Positions 1 through 12,338 of a stretch of 64,000 bases of DNA are shown in pieces (positions within the stretch are counted from its first letter, which is position 1; each line of letters starts with the position of its first letter). The translations under genes and the position numbers were made by a program. The notes below the pieces were generated by a model. The model was not told the origin of the DNA. It worked only from the letters and a program-made list of their open reading frames with translations, and ran no database searches. The stretch is taken from the NCBI GenBank assembly GCA_023055425.1, contig JALGPY010000008.1, positions 10,054,501 to 10,118,500 on the forward strand, given 5' to 3'. The DNA is from Linanthus parryae (taxonomy: Eukaryota > Streptophyta > Magnoliopsida > Ericales > Polemoniaceae).

Positions 1-1
1 A

Positions 2-967
2 AGCGAAGATGGCATAAACTTTATAAGGGCGAGAGCTCGTCTCCCGATTGATGAACCGATTCCTAGGGGTATGAACTTGGTGGTAAAAGGAGAGGATATT
101 TGGATTGATTTCAAATACGAACGCTTACCTAGAGTATGTAGGTGGTGTAGTCTCATAACGCACTCAAGCGATGAATGTGAAGTTGTACCGAAAGACGTCC
201 AAGTAGAGAAGGAACCTGGCTATGGTGACTACCTTCTTTGTCATCCGCAAGGATTACGGAGAGCGGCTTTCCAGAAGAAGGAGGGAAGAACTGGAACAGA
301 AGGGGGGCGGACAGATTCACAAACAGAGGAGACCGGAGGCTCACAGCAACCAGAGAGCATACCAAATAAGCCAACTGAGAAAACTAATATGATGGTGATT
401 GATGGGGGATCTGCAAACAAAGCAGTTCCACAAATGGAAGCGGTCGATTTGACAAGAAAGGAGTTAAATAAGGTGGCTGGACCTGAGGGGCAGCGAGATT
501 CTGGAAGAACAAAGAACAACTCAAAGCAACAGAATGCTACGGATTCATTAGAGGGGCAAGGCGCAGAAAGCACAAGCAGGGCTAGGAAGTTGGAGTGGCA
601 AAAAAGGGAAGCTCAACTGGTAAAGAACAATAATGGGCAGGTTGTTGTTCCAACCATCAGTGGAAGCAATATGGAACCCCAATCCGTGTTAGCAAAGGTC
701 AGTCTCTTTGATAATTAGTCAGCTGGTAGTAGGGCTAAGTTTCAAGCCAATAAGCGAAAAGGGGATCAGATGAACTTCAGCCCAACTCCACAGTTACCGA
801 AGGCTGTAATAGTGGAGAATCAAGAAGTTATTAAACAGCTATTGTTTGACGAGCAGGTCAGGAACATGGACAATGGTAGTATGGAGATGCAAACCGAAGG
901 GGGGGCGGTGATACCAATTACAAATGATTCGGTGGAGGCTGCAGAGCAGCTCCGCCTAGCTCAATGA
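2..967 (+). pseudogene. LINE ORF1 (DUF4283/zinc-knuckle protein), 5' partial with one internal stop
   Basis: This is the gag-like RNA-binding ORF1 of the LINE. The frame is open from base 2 and continues beyond the left edge. It contains a CCHC knuckle of form C-x2-C-x4-H-x4-C (CRWC...H...C, about 134-178) preceded by the end of a DUF4283-type region (KYERLP). A long hydrophilic, Gln/Lys/Glu-rich tail follows. One in-frame TAG at 716-718 interrupts the frame, which otherwise runs on to a TGA at 965-967. That stop overlaps the ORF2 start (ATGA), a coupling seen again in a second LINE fragment at about 32.55 kb. Family identity is firm; the internal stop means it is not functional. Confidence 0.88.
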
Positions 968-3900
968 GTCTCATTAGTTGGAACGTGCGGGGTCTGGGGA
1001 ACCCTAGCACGTTCCTATCGCTTCGCGATTTAGTGAGGCAAAAATCCCCTGATTTGGTCTTTCTGCTGGAGACCAAATTATCCCGTTTAGAGATGCAGCA
1101 GAAGATGGCAAGTCTGGGCTACTACGACGGTTTCGCGGTTGATTCCAAAGGTAGAAGTGGGGGACTAGCTCTACTGTGGAAAAGTAATGTGAAGGTACAA
1201 GTTATCAGTCATAATTTTTATTATATTGATGCTCTAGTAAAAAGAAATGAAGATATTTATTGGTGGAAATTCACTGGCTTTTACGGTGATCCTAATCGAG
1301 ATGAGCGTTTTTTGTCTTGGGAGTTGATTAGAAGACTTAAACCCGTTCCAGAAATTCCATGGTGCGTCGCGGGTGACTTTAATGCCATTACGTCATACGC
1401 AGAGAAGGATGGAGGAGCAGGGATCATTTTCAGTCAATTAGACCAATTTAAAGAAGCTCTCAACGATGTTGGATTCCTAGATTTGGGATTCAGTGGAAAC
1501 CCATTTACATGGAACAATAATCAAAGTGATAATGCAAACATTCGTGAACAGTTAGATAGAGCGGTAGCAAATATTCAGTGGATGGATGCATTTCAGGGTG
1601 CTCAGGTGACTCACTTATGGTGGCCAAATTCTGACCACGTACCCATTCATTTAGAGTGGAAACAACAGCAGTTCCAAAAAAAAGGAGAAGATTTCAATAC
1701 GAGACAATGTGGGAAACGCATGAAGATTTTGGCAATCTAGTAGCCGAAGGGTGGACGAGCAAAGAGGGTTCAGTTAAAGAGAAACTCCGGCATCTCAGTG
1801 CTATGTGCGGTTCATGGAATCGCAATGTGTTTGGACAAGTTTCAAAGAGATGTCATTTTCTTCGGGAAAGGGGAAGATTGCTAGACAGCATGGTCCAAGA
1901 TAGGGAAGTTGTTGAAGAAAAAAGAACTATCACAAGAGAGTATAACACGTTACAACAAAGGGAGGAAATCATGTGGAAACAAAGATCGAGGGTGGAATAG
2001 TTGAAGAAAGGAGACAGGAATACTCGGTTTTTTCATTTGAAAGCTACGTTACGAAGAGCAAGAAATAATTTTGGAGGGATTGAAAATAGTCAAGGGGGCT
2101 GGGTCGAGGATGAAGAGGGGGTTAACGCAGTGTTTGAAGGCTACTTCAAAGAAATTTTTTCGTCGACGTGCCCTGACATGGAGCAAATCGAGCCTTTGTT
2201 GGCTCCCGGAGCATAGTTCGTATCGGCCAATGACCAGCAGCGGCTAGACGGTCCATTCACAGCCGAAGAAATTTGTTTGGCGATGTTCCAAATGCCCCCG
2301 GACAAAGCACCGGGTGTGGATGGCTACAACGCTGGATTTTTTCAGAAAACTGGAGTGTGGTTGGTCCGGAAGTTACAATGGAAGCGATGCAAATTTTAAA
2401 TGAAGGAAAATCAATTAAAGTGTATAATCATACTCTAATAGCCCTTATCCCAAAGACGAAACAGCCGAGGAAGCCAAGTGAGTATCGTCCTATTAGTTTG
2501 TGCACAGTCTTTTATAAACTGATTGCCAAATGTATTGCTAATCGGCTTAAAACTTTCCTTCAGTACCTAATTTTTGATAATCAAAGTGCTTTTGTTCCGG
2601 GGCGTTTGATCTCAGATAATATTCTGACAGCTTTTGAAGTGATACACTCTTTGAAGACAAGGAAAAAAGGGAAAAAGGGTTTCTTAACTTTAAAGCTTGA
2701 TATGAGTAAAGCTTATGATAGAATTGAGTGGAAATATCTGCAGGAAGTCATGTTTCATATGGGGTTTGGTGCTCGTTTCCGCTCTCTAGTCCGAAATTGT
2801 GTGGAGACAGTCACTTTTTCAATTCTTAGAAATGGGAATCCATTGGGGAACATAGAACCGGAGAGGGGTTTAAGGCAGGGATGCCCTCTCTCACCGTATC
2901 TGTTCCTACTTTGTAGTGAGATGTTGTCGAGAACTGTTACTTCTGCTGTGGAGGAGGGGAGACTAGCGGGAGTAACAGCTTCTCGGGGAGGACCAGTGGT
3001 CTCCCACCTTTTTTTCGCTGACGATTCTATGTTTTTACGCAGGCTGATCCGGAAAACATTAGTACTCTCCTACAGTTATTACAATCTTACGAGAAGGCTT
3101 CAGGTCAGCAAATAAACATTGAGAAGTCCGCGGTAGTTTTCTCGCCGAATGTTTCAAGGGCAGTTCGGCAAAGCGTCCTTCAGGAAGCAGGAATTCCGGA
3201 GCATACTCAGCATGATCAATATCTCGGCCTCCCAACAACAATGGGTAGAAATAGATCAGTAACGTGGAACAAGCTTATATACCGATTGGGAAGCAAATTG
3301 AAGGGCTGGAAGGAACGAAACTTATCAGTGGCGGGCAAAGAGGTGCTAATTAAAGCTGTAGCGCAAGCACTACCAACTTATGCAATGACCTGTTTCAGAT
3401 TACCGGAAGGGGTGTGCAATAAGATGGAGATGATTATTAGACGTTTCTGGTGGAGCAAATCAGATAGTGATAAAGGAATCAACTGGATAGCATGGGAAAA
3501 GATTCAGCGAAGTAAAGAAAAGGGGGGCCTCCAATTCAAGGATCTGAAGAAATTCAATTTAGCTCTATTGGCAAATCAGGGTTGGAGATTGATGAAGCAA
3601 GGCGAAAGTATTTGTAGCAGAGTCTTGAAGGCAAAATACTTTCCTGATAATGACTTCTTGGATGCTGAACTGGGTTATTCGCCGTCGTTTGCTTGGAGAG
3701 GGATTATTGCGGGCAAAGAAATTTTAAAGAAGGGGCTCCGTTGGAAATTGGGAGATGGACGTAATGTCAATATTAGAGATCAGTGGCTTCCAAATGCAGA
3801 TAATGGGAGGATCATCACAGTTTCACCACCCAACGTGAATTTACATGTTAGTGATCTAATTATGGATGAGGAGAATTCAAAAATTGCAATCCCATCTGTG

Positions 3901-4629
3901 GGAAGTTGACGTGGTAAACATAATGAAGATCAAGTTACCGGAAACGCGAAGGCCGGGCCGTAGGATCTGGAGCATGACGGAGAATGGCCAATATTCGGTT
4001 TCTACTGGATATCAACTAGCACTGGACGAGGTAGGAAACATTAATGCAGCAGGCGCAACTTCAAAACAATCGCAGATTTACACCAAACTATGGGAGATAA
4101 AGGTGGCAAAAAAGGTGAATCATTTTGTGTGGCGATGTGTGAGCAATGCCATCCCCACAGGAAGCGGGCTGAGAAGACGTGGAATTGATGTAAACCCTTT
4201 ATGCCCAGTCTGTGAAAGGGAAGAAGAAACTATCAAGCACATAATGCTACAATGTCCGAAGTCAAAGCAGTTGTGGCTAGAAGTCTTTGGTTCAGATTTT
4301 ACACAGGGAATGACGGGTGACTTTTCGAAATGGCTTTCCCAAAAGATTGAAGATCGAAACAAGGAAGAACTACAAGTCCTGTTCACGACTTTGTATACGA
4401 TCTGGTTGGCCAGAAATGACAAGAAATTTAACAACGTTGAGCTCAACACGAAAAAGGGCAGCAGAGGGTATTTGGGACAGAGTCAAAGAAGCTGAGGACG
4501 TTAGCAATTCAAAGGCACCTACTGTTCCGGTTAATCATAGATGGCAAAAACTCAGGCCTCTTTGGGTAAAAATAAACTTTGATGGAGCTTGGATGGGGGA
4601 TACAAGGGAGGCTCAAGCTGGTGCGGTGT

Positions 4630-4948
4630 TATTGGAATTAATATACAAAAGAGGGTTGTTCTGCTATTTACAAGAGGTTTGGGCATTACTGCTATTATTA
4701 GTTTGTCATAGGTAGCTGTGTAATATTCCATCTCTTTTTACACCGTTAATGAACGGTCACATACAGCTGTTCTACTTAACCCTAGTTTGCTTAACCTAAC
4801 CTGTGGGTTACAGCTTTTCCTCTTCCTTTATGTACCGAGACCTTTCTCTGGGTTTCTTATGGAATGAATATGATTTTCATCTTCATCGTCTCTTCAGTTT
4901 TGATTCTTTGTTTTCTGCAACTGTTTATTTTGCCATTAATGGCTTTTA
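4630..4948 (+). repeat. 5' LTR of the copia element
   Basis: This 319-bp direct repeat is identical to 9342-9660 except for one base at 4801. It starts TATTGGAATT and ends GGCTTTTA directly before the primer-binding site. Canonical TG...CA ends are not obvious; the true start may be the TG at 4627-4628. Confidence 0.93.
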
Positions 4949-4960
4949 TGGTATCAGAGC
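4949..4960 (+). other. Primer-binding site of the copia element (initiator tRNA-Met)
   Basis: TGGTATCAGAGC follows the left LTR with no gap. This is the standard plant copia minus-strand priming site, complementary to the 3' end of initiator tRNA-Met. Confidence 0.9.
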
Positions 4961-5031
4961 CCGAGATCCGGCGCACCATTATCTCATCTCTATAAAACCC
5001 TTTTCTTCAGTTCTTGTCTCCGTTTGCTTCC

Positions 5032-8000
5032 ATGGCTCTTCAGCCCACCGGCGCCGCCACAGCGCCACCCAACCCTCTCTACCTCCTTTCCAACATAAAC
5101 AACCTTATGCCCTTCAAACTTGACGGATCTAACTATGTCCTATGGAAGCATCAACTTTCCACTATTCTGCGAACCCAAAACCTTTATGGCTTCATCGATG
5201 GAAGCTCTGCATGTCCGATTCAGTTTCTTCCGACCACCGATGGCCAACCCCAAACAGAGATCGTGAATCCGGCGTTCACTCACTGGTGCTCTCAAGATCA
5301 AGCGATCCTCACTATGATCAACGCCACGATGACCCAGGAAACCCTAACTCAGGTAATCGGCCATACCTCTGCTAGATCTGCTTGGCTAGCCCTAGAACGT
5401 CGATTTGAATCTCTTACTTGCTCTAATGTTTTACAAATCAAATCTGAACTTCACAACATTCAAAAACGTTCTGATTCAATTGATACTTATTTTCAAAAAT
5501 TGAAAGTTCTTCGTGATAAGCTCTCCCTAGCCTCTGTTCACATTGATGATGAAGACATGCTTTTACACACACTCCAGGGACTACCCCCTGAATATAATAC
5601 CTTTAGATCTTCTCTTCGCCCACACTCTTCACCTATTACTTTTGAAGATCTTCAAGTTTTACTTCGTGCCAAAGAGCAGATGCTTGAATCTCAACAAAAT
5701 TCTCTCAATTTATCAAACCCTACTGCCTTTTCTACGACAACACCCAACCCCTCACCTTCCCCTAATCAAACTGCCTCTGCCCACTTTGGCTCTCGCGGGT
5801 CTGGTCATCGTGGTCGTGGCCGTGGTTCTAGCAACCAGCGTGGTCGAGGTGGTGGTGGTGGTGGTTCAGGGAGATCTAACCACTACAATGAATATCTTGG
5901 TGGTTCTAATATCCCCAACTATCGTGGTGGATCTCAGAGGGGGCGTCAACACAACAACAATTTCTCTCAAAGGTCTGGTTATTCCACACCTGTCATCTGT
6001 CAGATATGTGGAAATAACTATCACACTGCTCTAGAATGCTGGCACCGCATGGATTATTCCTATCAAGGAAAACCACCACCTCAACAACTTGCTGCAATGA
6101 ACACCTCTCTTTCTGGGAATGCCAACCCTGGTTTCTGGTTGATGGATACAGGAGCCACAAATCACATGACTTCAGATTTCAGCAATCTCTCTCTCTCTAC
6201 TCCTTATTATGGTACTGATCAAGTGACAGTTGGGAATGGCCATCAGCTTCCCATAAATCATTCTGGTAAGGCAATTTTGACTACTGCTTCTGGTAATTTC
6301 AGTTTAAGCAATACTCTTCATGTTCCATCCTTGTCTGCTAATCTAGTTTCTGTGCATAAAATGTGTGTTGAACACAATTGCAAGTTTGTCTTTGATGAAA
6401 ATTCTTTCTATATTCAGGCCAAGGATACGGGGACCCTTCTATATCAAGGACAGAGTGAAAATGGGTTATACCCAATTCACTCACAGTGTCTAAAGTTACC
6501 TTCCTCTCTCAAGCCTTTCTGGGAAAGAAAGTGGTCAATCAACTGTGGCATGGGCGTCTAGGACACCCAACCAATGAAATTTTGTCTAAAGTTTTAAATA
6601 CTCTGTGTCTGATAAGGACCTTACTGTTTGTCAATCCTGTCTTTTGGGTAAAATGCATAGACTACCATATGTTAAATCTGATACTGTTTCTGCCACACCT
6701 TTACATTTGGTTCATAGTGATGTATGGGGGCCTGCCTCTACTAAATCTTATCATGGTTTTAGATTCTATGTCTTGTTTATTGATGACTACTCTAAATACA
6801 GTTGGATCTTTCCTTTATATCATAAGTCAGAAGTTGCAGTTGTTTTTCCTAAATTTAAAACTCAAATTGAGAACTTACTTGGGAAATCAATCAAAATTTT
6901 AAGAAGTGATGGTGGTGGTGAATATATATCTTTCTTGTTTCAATCTTACTTGTCTTCTGCAGGAATCACACACCAAAAGTCTTGCCCTCACACACCACAA
7001 CAAAATGGTGTGGCAGAGAGGAAGCACAGACACATAGTGGAAACTGCAGTCACACTACTGCAGCAGGCTTCTTTGCCTAAACATTTCTGGTTCCATGCCT
7101 TTGAAACTGCAGTTTTTCTTATAAATAGACTTCCTAGCAAGAATACCTCTTATAAATCCCCTTGTGAGTTACTGTTTGGCACCACACCAGACTACTCTGG
7201 TCTTAAGGTCTTTGGTTGTGCCTGTTATCCCAACCTCAGACCTTACACTCACTCTAAATTGGATCCTAGATCTAAACTTTGTGTTTTTCTGGGATATGCT
7301 ACAAACTATAAGGGTTATCTTTGCTATGATAAGACAGGCCAGAGATTTTACATTAGTAGAGATGTCATTTTCAATGAATCTCATTTTCCTTATGCCAATG
7401 CTATCACTGATACATGTAACACAGATGTCTCTACTGCCTCTCATATTCCTTCTTCTGTTTCAGGTTTCTTTGATGAACCACAATCAGGAGCAATAATGAC
7501 TTCAGAGCCTGTGACTCAGGAGCTACCAGACTTGAGTGCTCATGAAAGTGTTAACACAGATACTACAAACACAGATACTACCACTCCAAGTGACACTTCA
7601 GGATCTGAGAATGTTCCGGCACAGGTCTCTGCACCTCATTCAATTGTCTCTACTGGTCATCATATGCAAATCAGGAGCAAGTCAGGTATTAGTAAAAAGA
7701 AAGATATTTACTCTGCCTCTTCTTCTGTTACAAAAACTTGCTATCCAGCAACTTCTGTTCAGAAGCTGGGGTTTGCTGCTATGTCTACTTCTTCTCTTAC
7801 TGAACCTACTTGTTTTAATGAGGCTCATAAACACTCTCAGTGGCGTTTAGCTATGGCTAAAGAGATTATGAGCCTCAAACAGCAAAATACATGGACTTTG
7901 GTGCCAAAACCACCTAATGCAAATGTAGTGGGTAATAAATGGGTCTACAAAATTAAATACAACTCTGATGGTAGTGTTTTGAGATACAAAGCTCGTTTGG

Positions 8001-9334
8001 TTGCTAAGGGTTTTCACCAGACACCTGGGGTTGATTTTACAGAAACTTTTAGTCCTGTCATAAAGCATTCAACAGTTAGAATTATTTTGGCCTTAGCAGC
8101 CACTTTTAATTGGCCTTTGCAACAACTAGATGTCAAAAATGCTTTCTTACATGGAACTTTGAAAGAAACTGTTTTTATGCAACAACCCCCAGGATTTATA
8201 GATGATCAGTACCCACACTACATTTGCAAACTCAATAAGTCCATATATGGGCTCAAACAAGCCCCTCGTGCCTGGTTTGAGTGTTTTACATCTTATTTGT
8301 TGCATTTGGGTTTTAAATCCTCCACCTGTGACTCTTCTTTATTTATCAAACACTCAAACTCCAAAATAACTCTTCTTCTTTTATATGTTGATGATGTGAT
8401 AATTACTGGAAGTGACTCCCAGTTTATCACTCATCTTGTGACTCAACTGCATCAACAATTTGACATGAAAAATTTGGGTCCCTTGACCTACTTTCTGGGT
8501 TTACAAATTACAAGAAACAATGTTGGAATTTTCATACATCAAACCAAATACATTGATGATTTGTTGAAAAGGTTTAATATGGCTAACTGCAAGCCATGTC
8601 CTACTCCCTTAAGTTCTGGTATGAAATATCATCAACATGATGGAACTCCCCTTGAGGATGCCACTGGTTACAGATCTCTTCTTAGAGGTCTCCAATATCT
8701 TTCTTTTTGTCGACCTGACATTGCCTTTGCAGTGAATCACTTGTGTCAATTCATGCACTGTCCTACTGATGCTCATTTACTTGGTGCTAAAAGAATTTTG
8801 AGGTTCCTTCAAGGAACTAAGTTTCATGGCTTACACTATCAGAAAGGCCACCTCCCCATACAGGCCTATTCTGATGCTGATTGGGCCGACAATCCAACGG
8901 ATCGCCGGTCCACCACTGGTTATGTTATTTTTCTTGGGCCTAATCCCATTCACTGGGCTTCAAAGAAGCAACCAACTGTTGCAAGGTCCTCAACAGAGGC
9001 AGAATACAGGGCTCTAGCCTCAACCACAGCAGAGCTGTCTTGGCTTCTCAAACTCTTCAATGAACTTCACATCCGGGTGCCCTCTATTCCTTCTATTTTT
9101 TGTGACAATCAATCTGCAATTGCACTCTCTTTTAATCCTATTTTCCATGCTCGCACAAAACACATTGAAGTGGACTACCACTTTGTGCGAGAGAAAGTCC
9201 TACTTCGTAACATTGGGGTTTCTTTTGTTTCAGGTACAGAACAATTAGCAGATATATTCACGAAGGGACTCCCAGCACCAAGTTTCTCCAATCTGAAGCA
9301 CAAGCTTATGGTCACATATCGCCCAAAAGCTTGA
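5032..9334 (+). pseudogene. Copia gag-pol, nearly intact with two frame changes
   Basis: The frame starts at ATG 5032 and encodes a gag with the UBN2-type motif DGSNYVLWKHQL and a Gly/Arg-rich stretch. A zinc knuckle follows (CQIC...H...C, with Tyr where Gly is usual), then the protease DTGATNHM. Around 6490-6535 the frame shifts, so the GAG-pre-integrase segment (LWHGRLGHP) is in another frame. It shifts again near 6600. From about 6605 one long frame carries the integrase (HSDVWGP, FIDDYSKYSW, QNGVAERKHRH), reverse transcriptase (KNAFLHG, YVDDVIITG) and RNase H (SDADWAD, STEAEYRALA, LADIFTKGLP), ending at 9334. Apart from the two shifts, the coding sequence looks complete. The element could therefore move only with help from other copies. 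Confidence 0.92.
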
Positions 9335-9341
9335 GGGGGCG
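9333..9341 (+). other. Polypurine tract of the copia element
   Basis: GAGGGGGCG abuts the right LTR and overlaps the end of the pol frame. It is the expected plus-strand priming site. Confidence 0.75.
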
Positions 9342-9660
9342 TATTGGAATTAATATACAAAAGAGGGTTGTTCTGCTATTTACAAGAGGTTTGGGCATTA
9401 CTGCTATTATTAGTTTGTCATAGGTAGCTGTGTAATATTCCATCTCTTTTTACACCGTTAATGAACGGTCACATACAGCTGTTCTACTTAACCCTAGTTT
9501 GCTTAACCTAACATGTGGGTTACAGCTTTTCCTCTTCCTTTATGTACCGAGACCTTTCTCTGGGTTTCTTATGGAATGAATATGATTTTCATCTTCATCG
9601 TCTCTTCAGTTTTGATTCTTTGTTTTCTGCAACTGTTTATTTTGCCATTAATGGCTTTTA
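9342..9660 (+). repeat. 3' LTR of the copia element
   Basis: This is the second 319-bp LTR, differing from the left one only at 9513. The interrupted LINE reading frame resumes at the next base. Confidence 0.93.
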
Positions 9661-10118
9661 GTGGTTAGAGACTCAAATGGCAAACTCCTTATGGCGGCTT
9701 CGTAGTCCCTGGTATGCTGTCTGTCGGCAAAACACGCGAAGATACAAGCAGCTCGCCTTGGTGCTGAGATTGCGTCAAAATTGGGAGCCAACCATCTTCA
9801 TTTTGAGGGAGATTCAAAGACTATGGTTAATGAAGTGACCTGCAGACGGAAGGGGCTACCACCACAGGACATATCGGAGATTCAGGAGGAGATAGAAGAT
9901 TTTATAGCTTACATAAACTCAGTTCAAGATTGGTTCTTTTCTTATGTTCGAAGGGACTGCAATGTGGTGGCGCATTCTTTGGCTCAAAATCAGAGAAAGG
10001 AGAAGCTTCAGTATAATGAATGGGTAGACAATCTTCCTAATTGGTTGTTTCAAATTTGTCAAAGAGATGTAACAGATAGTGCTGAACTCCTTTGAGGTTT
10101 CTAATACATTTGATTCTC

Positions 10119-10143
10119 AAAAAAAAAAAAAAAAAAAAAAAAA
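10119..10143 (+). repeat. Poly(A) tail of the LINE
   Basis: An uninterrupted run of 25 A lies 24 bp after the RNase H stop codon. It marks the 3' end of the retrotransposed RNA and fixes the element's orientation. Confidence 0.9.
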
Positions 10144-11525
10144 CAATACCGATTTACATAATCTATTGGAGATGCTCAGAACATGGGTAAACAAAATATG
10201 AAGTTATTTATCCGGGTCGTTAAAAGTAGTGAGCGGGATAAGTATCCGTTAAAATAAAGAACGTAGTAGAGAGCCTATTGGAGGCAATTTTTTTCCATCT
10301 TATTTATATTTTGAAGATAACCGCCATATAAATAACCTATTGGAGATGTTCAAGATGCTCAAGAGCCAAAAAAAATAGATAGCTAATTTCTTATATTTCA
10401 ATTATTATTTTTTAATTTACTTACTACCTACAAGATCAACATTTTAGCTAACTTTCACATAGTAGCGAGCATCTCCAACAATAAAATTACTAGTTAGCTA
10501 AATTTTAACTAGTATAAAATCAAGTTAACATGACTTCTTATTGTTTGCTCCAATGATGTTATGTATTTTACATAAGTTTGTGGGTACTGAATTATAAATA
10601 AAACATTTATTAAATTAAAGTATGATAGAGATGGACACAAATTTTTTAATAGTTAAAGTAAAAAATGACAACTTTAATTAAAATATACATAATTTATGAC
10701 TAAGTAGTAGCATTGAAGATGAACCACTTTTTTTCTCTGGAGACTTCGATCTTTTATACATTTCAGTGTTTCTATCAGCAACATACAAAGGAGCACCGTT
10801 TTTTATTTTCTGATATTCATTACTTATAGTCAAAATCTTTTGAAAGACTTTTTAGGGGTTTTTTTTTGAAAAAAAAAATCTTTACAGGGGCAATTCTTCA
10901 CTTTTTTAACCTTCAATTCATGGGCTTCAATAAAACCAAATTGGAGGACTACATTCATATATGGGCTCCAATGTGGGAGGACTTCTTTTTTGGTCTATGG
11001 CTTATGGGCTTTGTTTGATTGAGTGGGCCTGCCACATTTTGAATGGGTCAGGAAGATGAAATCACCTAACATGGCATAAATAAAATGTACTTAGAAAAAA
11101 GGTTGATGAATTCATTTTTTTTGATGAAGTCATGCGTTACGTTTATAGTTTTAAACTTTTGATAGTCATGTCAATTCTCAGTGGTTAAAGTATGAATGAT
11201 GTTCTTGGGATTCAAGCTTGAGATCTAAGGGGAGCATACCTTTATATTTCGAGGTTAAAGATGATGATTTTTTAGAGCGGGAAATAAATTATTTCTTATA
11301 TTAATAGCTAGCAGTGTACTAAAAAATATAGGGATTGGGTAAAAGACACTCTCACCCCCTGTAGTTTGACTGAAGCTCAACCCTTCCAATTTAGAAAAGG
11401 GCATTTTCACCCTAACTGTGCCAAACTTAAGAAATCTTACACACCTTGTCATCACACTGCCAGTCTAGAGTTGGGGTCCGTCATTACAATTCATTTTGGA
11501 GATGGACATCGCCCTCCATATTATG
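10144..11525. other. AT-rich intergenic stretch, no gene seen
   Basis: No coding potential is recognisable. Fragments such as GGAGATGCTC (about 10167) and GAGCATCTCC (about 10466) resemble MITE ends, but they are in the wrong relative order to be paired. There are several A/T homopolymers and no supported regulatory site. Confidence 0.5.
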
Positions 11526-11994
11526 CAAAGTGTAACGACCCGGAACCCAGGACGTTATTTTAGGAAATAATAAACAAAACTGGCACGACGATCCAACCGG
11601 CACCACCTGCGGATCACCACCGCGGGTACCAAAACAAAGACTCGTCTGCCAAACAGGTACCGTCTGAGCCACCAGCTCAGGTACCAAATAGAACATCGTA
11701 TCTCAATAAACACTTATTCATTTATTTCATAAAAGACGATACAGCGGTACGTGATTCACGATTGAAAATAGTAATTTTATAAAAGAATGTGTTTACAAAT
11801 AATCTGATACAATAAACCAAATAACAAGCTTTAATCTAATCTACTAAAGCTATCACTTCAATTCTACCGTTTGATCCGTCCGTCGTAACCTGCAAACACT
11901 GTTAGGATGTGAGCTCGCACCCAGTTGGTCGTTCACCGCAACAGTAGGGTGAAATGCAATAAACAATATAATTATAGCAGGTTACACGTAATAT

Positions 11995-12338
11995 TGTAAG
12001 AAATCCATGGGGTTCCACCTCAAAACCAATTGGCAATGAGGGGAGTAGCCCATGACACTTATTAATTATATTTCTTCTTCTTGAATGTCTGATGTGAGAC
12101 TTCTCAACACGCCCCCTCACGTGTGGCATTCTTTGGCCTACACGTGGATCTTTTGTCTACGGGTGGCGGTGAGCACGTGGGTTGTTAGACCATTCACGTG
12201 TGTGAGCCGAGGCTCTGATACCATGTAAGAAATCCATGGGGTTCCACCTCAAAACCAATTGGCAATGAGGGGAGTAGCCCAGGACACTTATTAATTATAT
12301 TTCTTCTTCTTGAATGTCCGATGTGAGACTTCTCAACA
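11995..12338 (-). mobile_element. TRIM element nested in the LTR, perfect 5-bp target duplication
   Basis: Two 115-bp LTRs (11995-12109 and 12224-12338) start TGTAAGAAATCC and end TTCTCAACA. They differ at two positions. The 114-bp interior ends in CTCTGATACCA beside the right LTR, the complement of a tRNA-Met primer site, so the element is on the minus strand. It codes for nothing. AATAT is duplicated on both sides (11990-11994 and 12339-12343). The sister LTR at about 14.16 kb shows the empty site with a single AATAT. This proves insertion after the LTR pair formed. Confidence 0.96.

Larger units (their letters stand above)
4630..9660 (+). mobile_element. Ty1/copia LTR retrotransposon, young, inserted in the LINE
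   Basis: Two 319-bp LTRs (4630-4948 and 9342-9660) differ at only one base (C at 4801, A at 9513). Immediately inside the left LTR is a primer-binding site matching initiator tRNA-Met (TGGTATCAGAGC). A purine run, GAGGGGGCG, lies just before the right LTR. The domain order gag, protease, integrase, reverse transcriptase, RNase H defines copia. The zinc-knuckle surroundings and the integrase motif FIDDYSKYSW fit the Ale/Retrofit lineage, which is an inference. Flanks GCGGT (left) and GTGGT (right) are an imperfect candidate 5-bp duplication, so the exact left boundary is uncertain by 1-3 bp. Confidence 0.96.
964..10095 (+). pseudogene. LINE ORF2 (endonuclease, reverse transcriptase, RNase H), multiply disrupted
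   Basis: The frame starts at ATG 964 with the endonuclease opening SWNVRGLG. It continues with GDFNA and SDHVPI (endonuclease), KLDMSKAYDRIEW, LRQGCPLSPY and FFADD (reverse transcriptase), CPVCE...H...C (zf-RVT) and VKINFDGAW (RNase H). After the copia insertion, 9661-10095 encodes the rest of RNase H (FEGDS, RRDCNVVAHSLA), ending at TGA 10093-10095. Lesions are a frame change in an A8 run near 1677-1684, TAG at 1998-2000, TAG at 2214-2216, frame changes near 2340-2365, 3036-3040, 3870-3905 and 4445-4460, and TAG at 9703-9705. These show long neutral decay before the copia arrived. Confidence 0.92.
1..10143 (+). mobile_element. L1-type LINE, old and broken, split by a copia element
   Basis: This is a non-LTR retrotransposon whose 5' end lies left of the window. 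In order it shows an ORF1 with a CCHC zinc knuckle, then ORF2 with an AP-type endonuclease, reverse transcriptase, a zf-RVT cysteine region and a C-terminal RNase H. It ends in a run of 25 A at 10119-10143. This layout is that of plant L1 LINEs carrying an RNase H domain. A copia retrotransposon at about 4630-9660 interrupts the RNase H coding region, and the LINE frame resumes at 9661. At least four in-frame stops and five frame changes show it is dead. A target-site duplication cannot be tested because the 5' end is missing. Confidence 0.95.

Noticed and set aside
4949..4960. tRNA-Met match considered as a tRNA gene
   Set aside because: Only the 12-base primer-binding complement is present, directly beside the LTR.
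10160..10480. GGAGATGCTC and GAGCATCTCC pair considered as a MITE
   Set aside because: The motifs point outward instead of inward and no target duplication was found.
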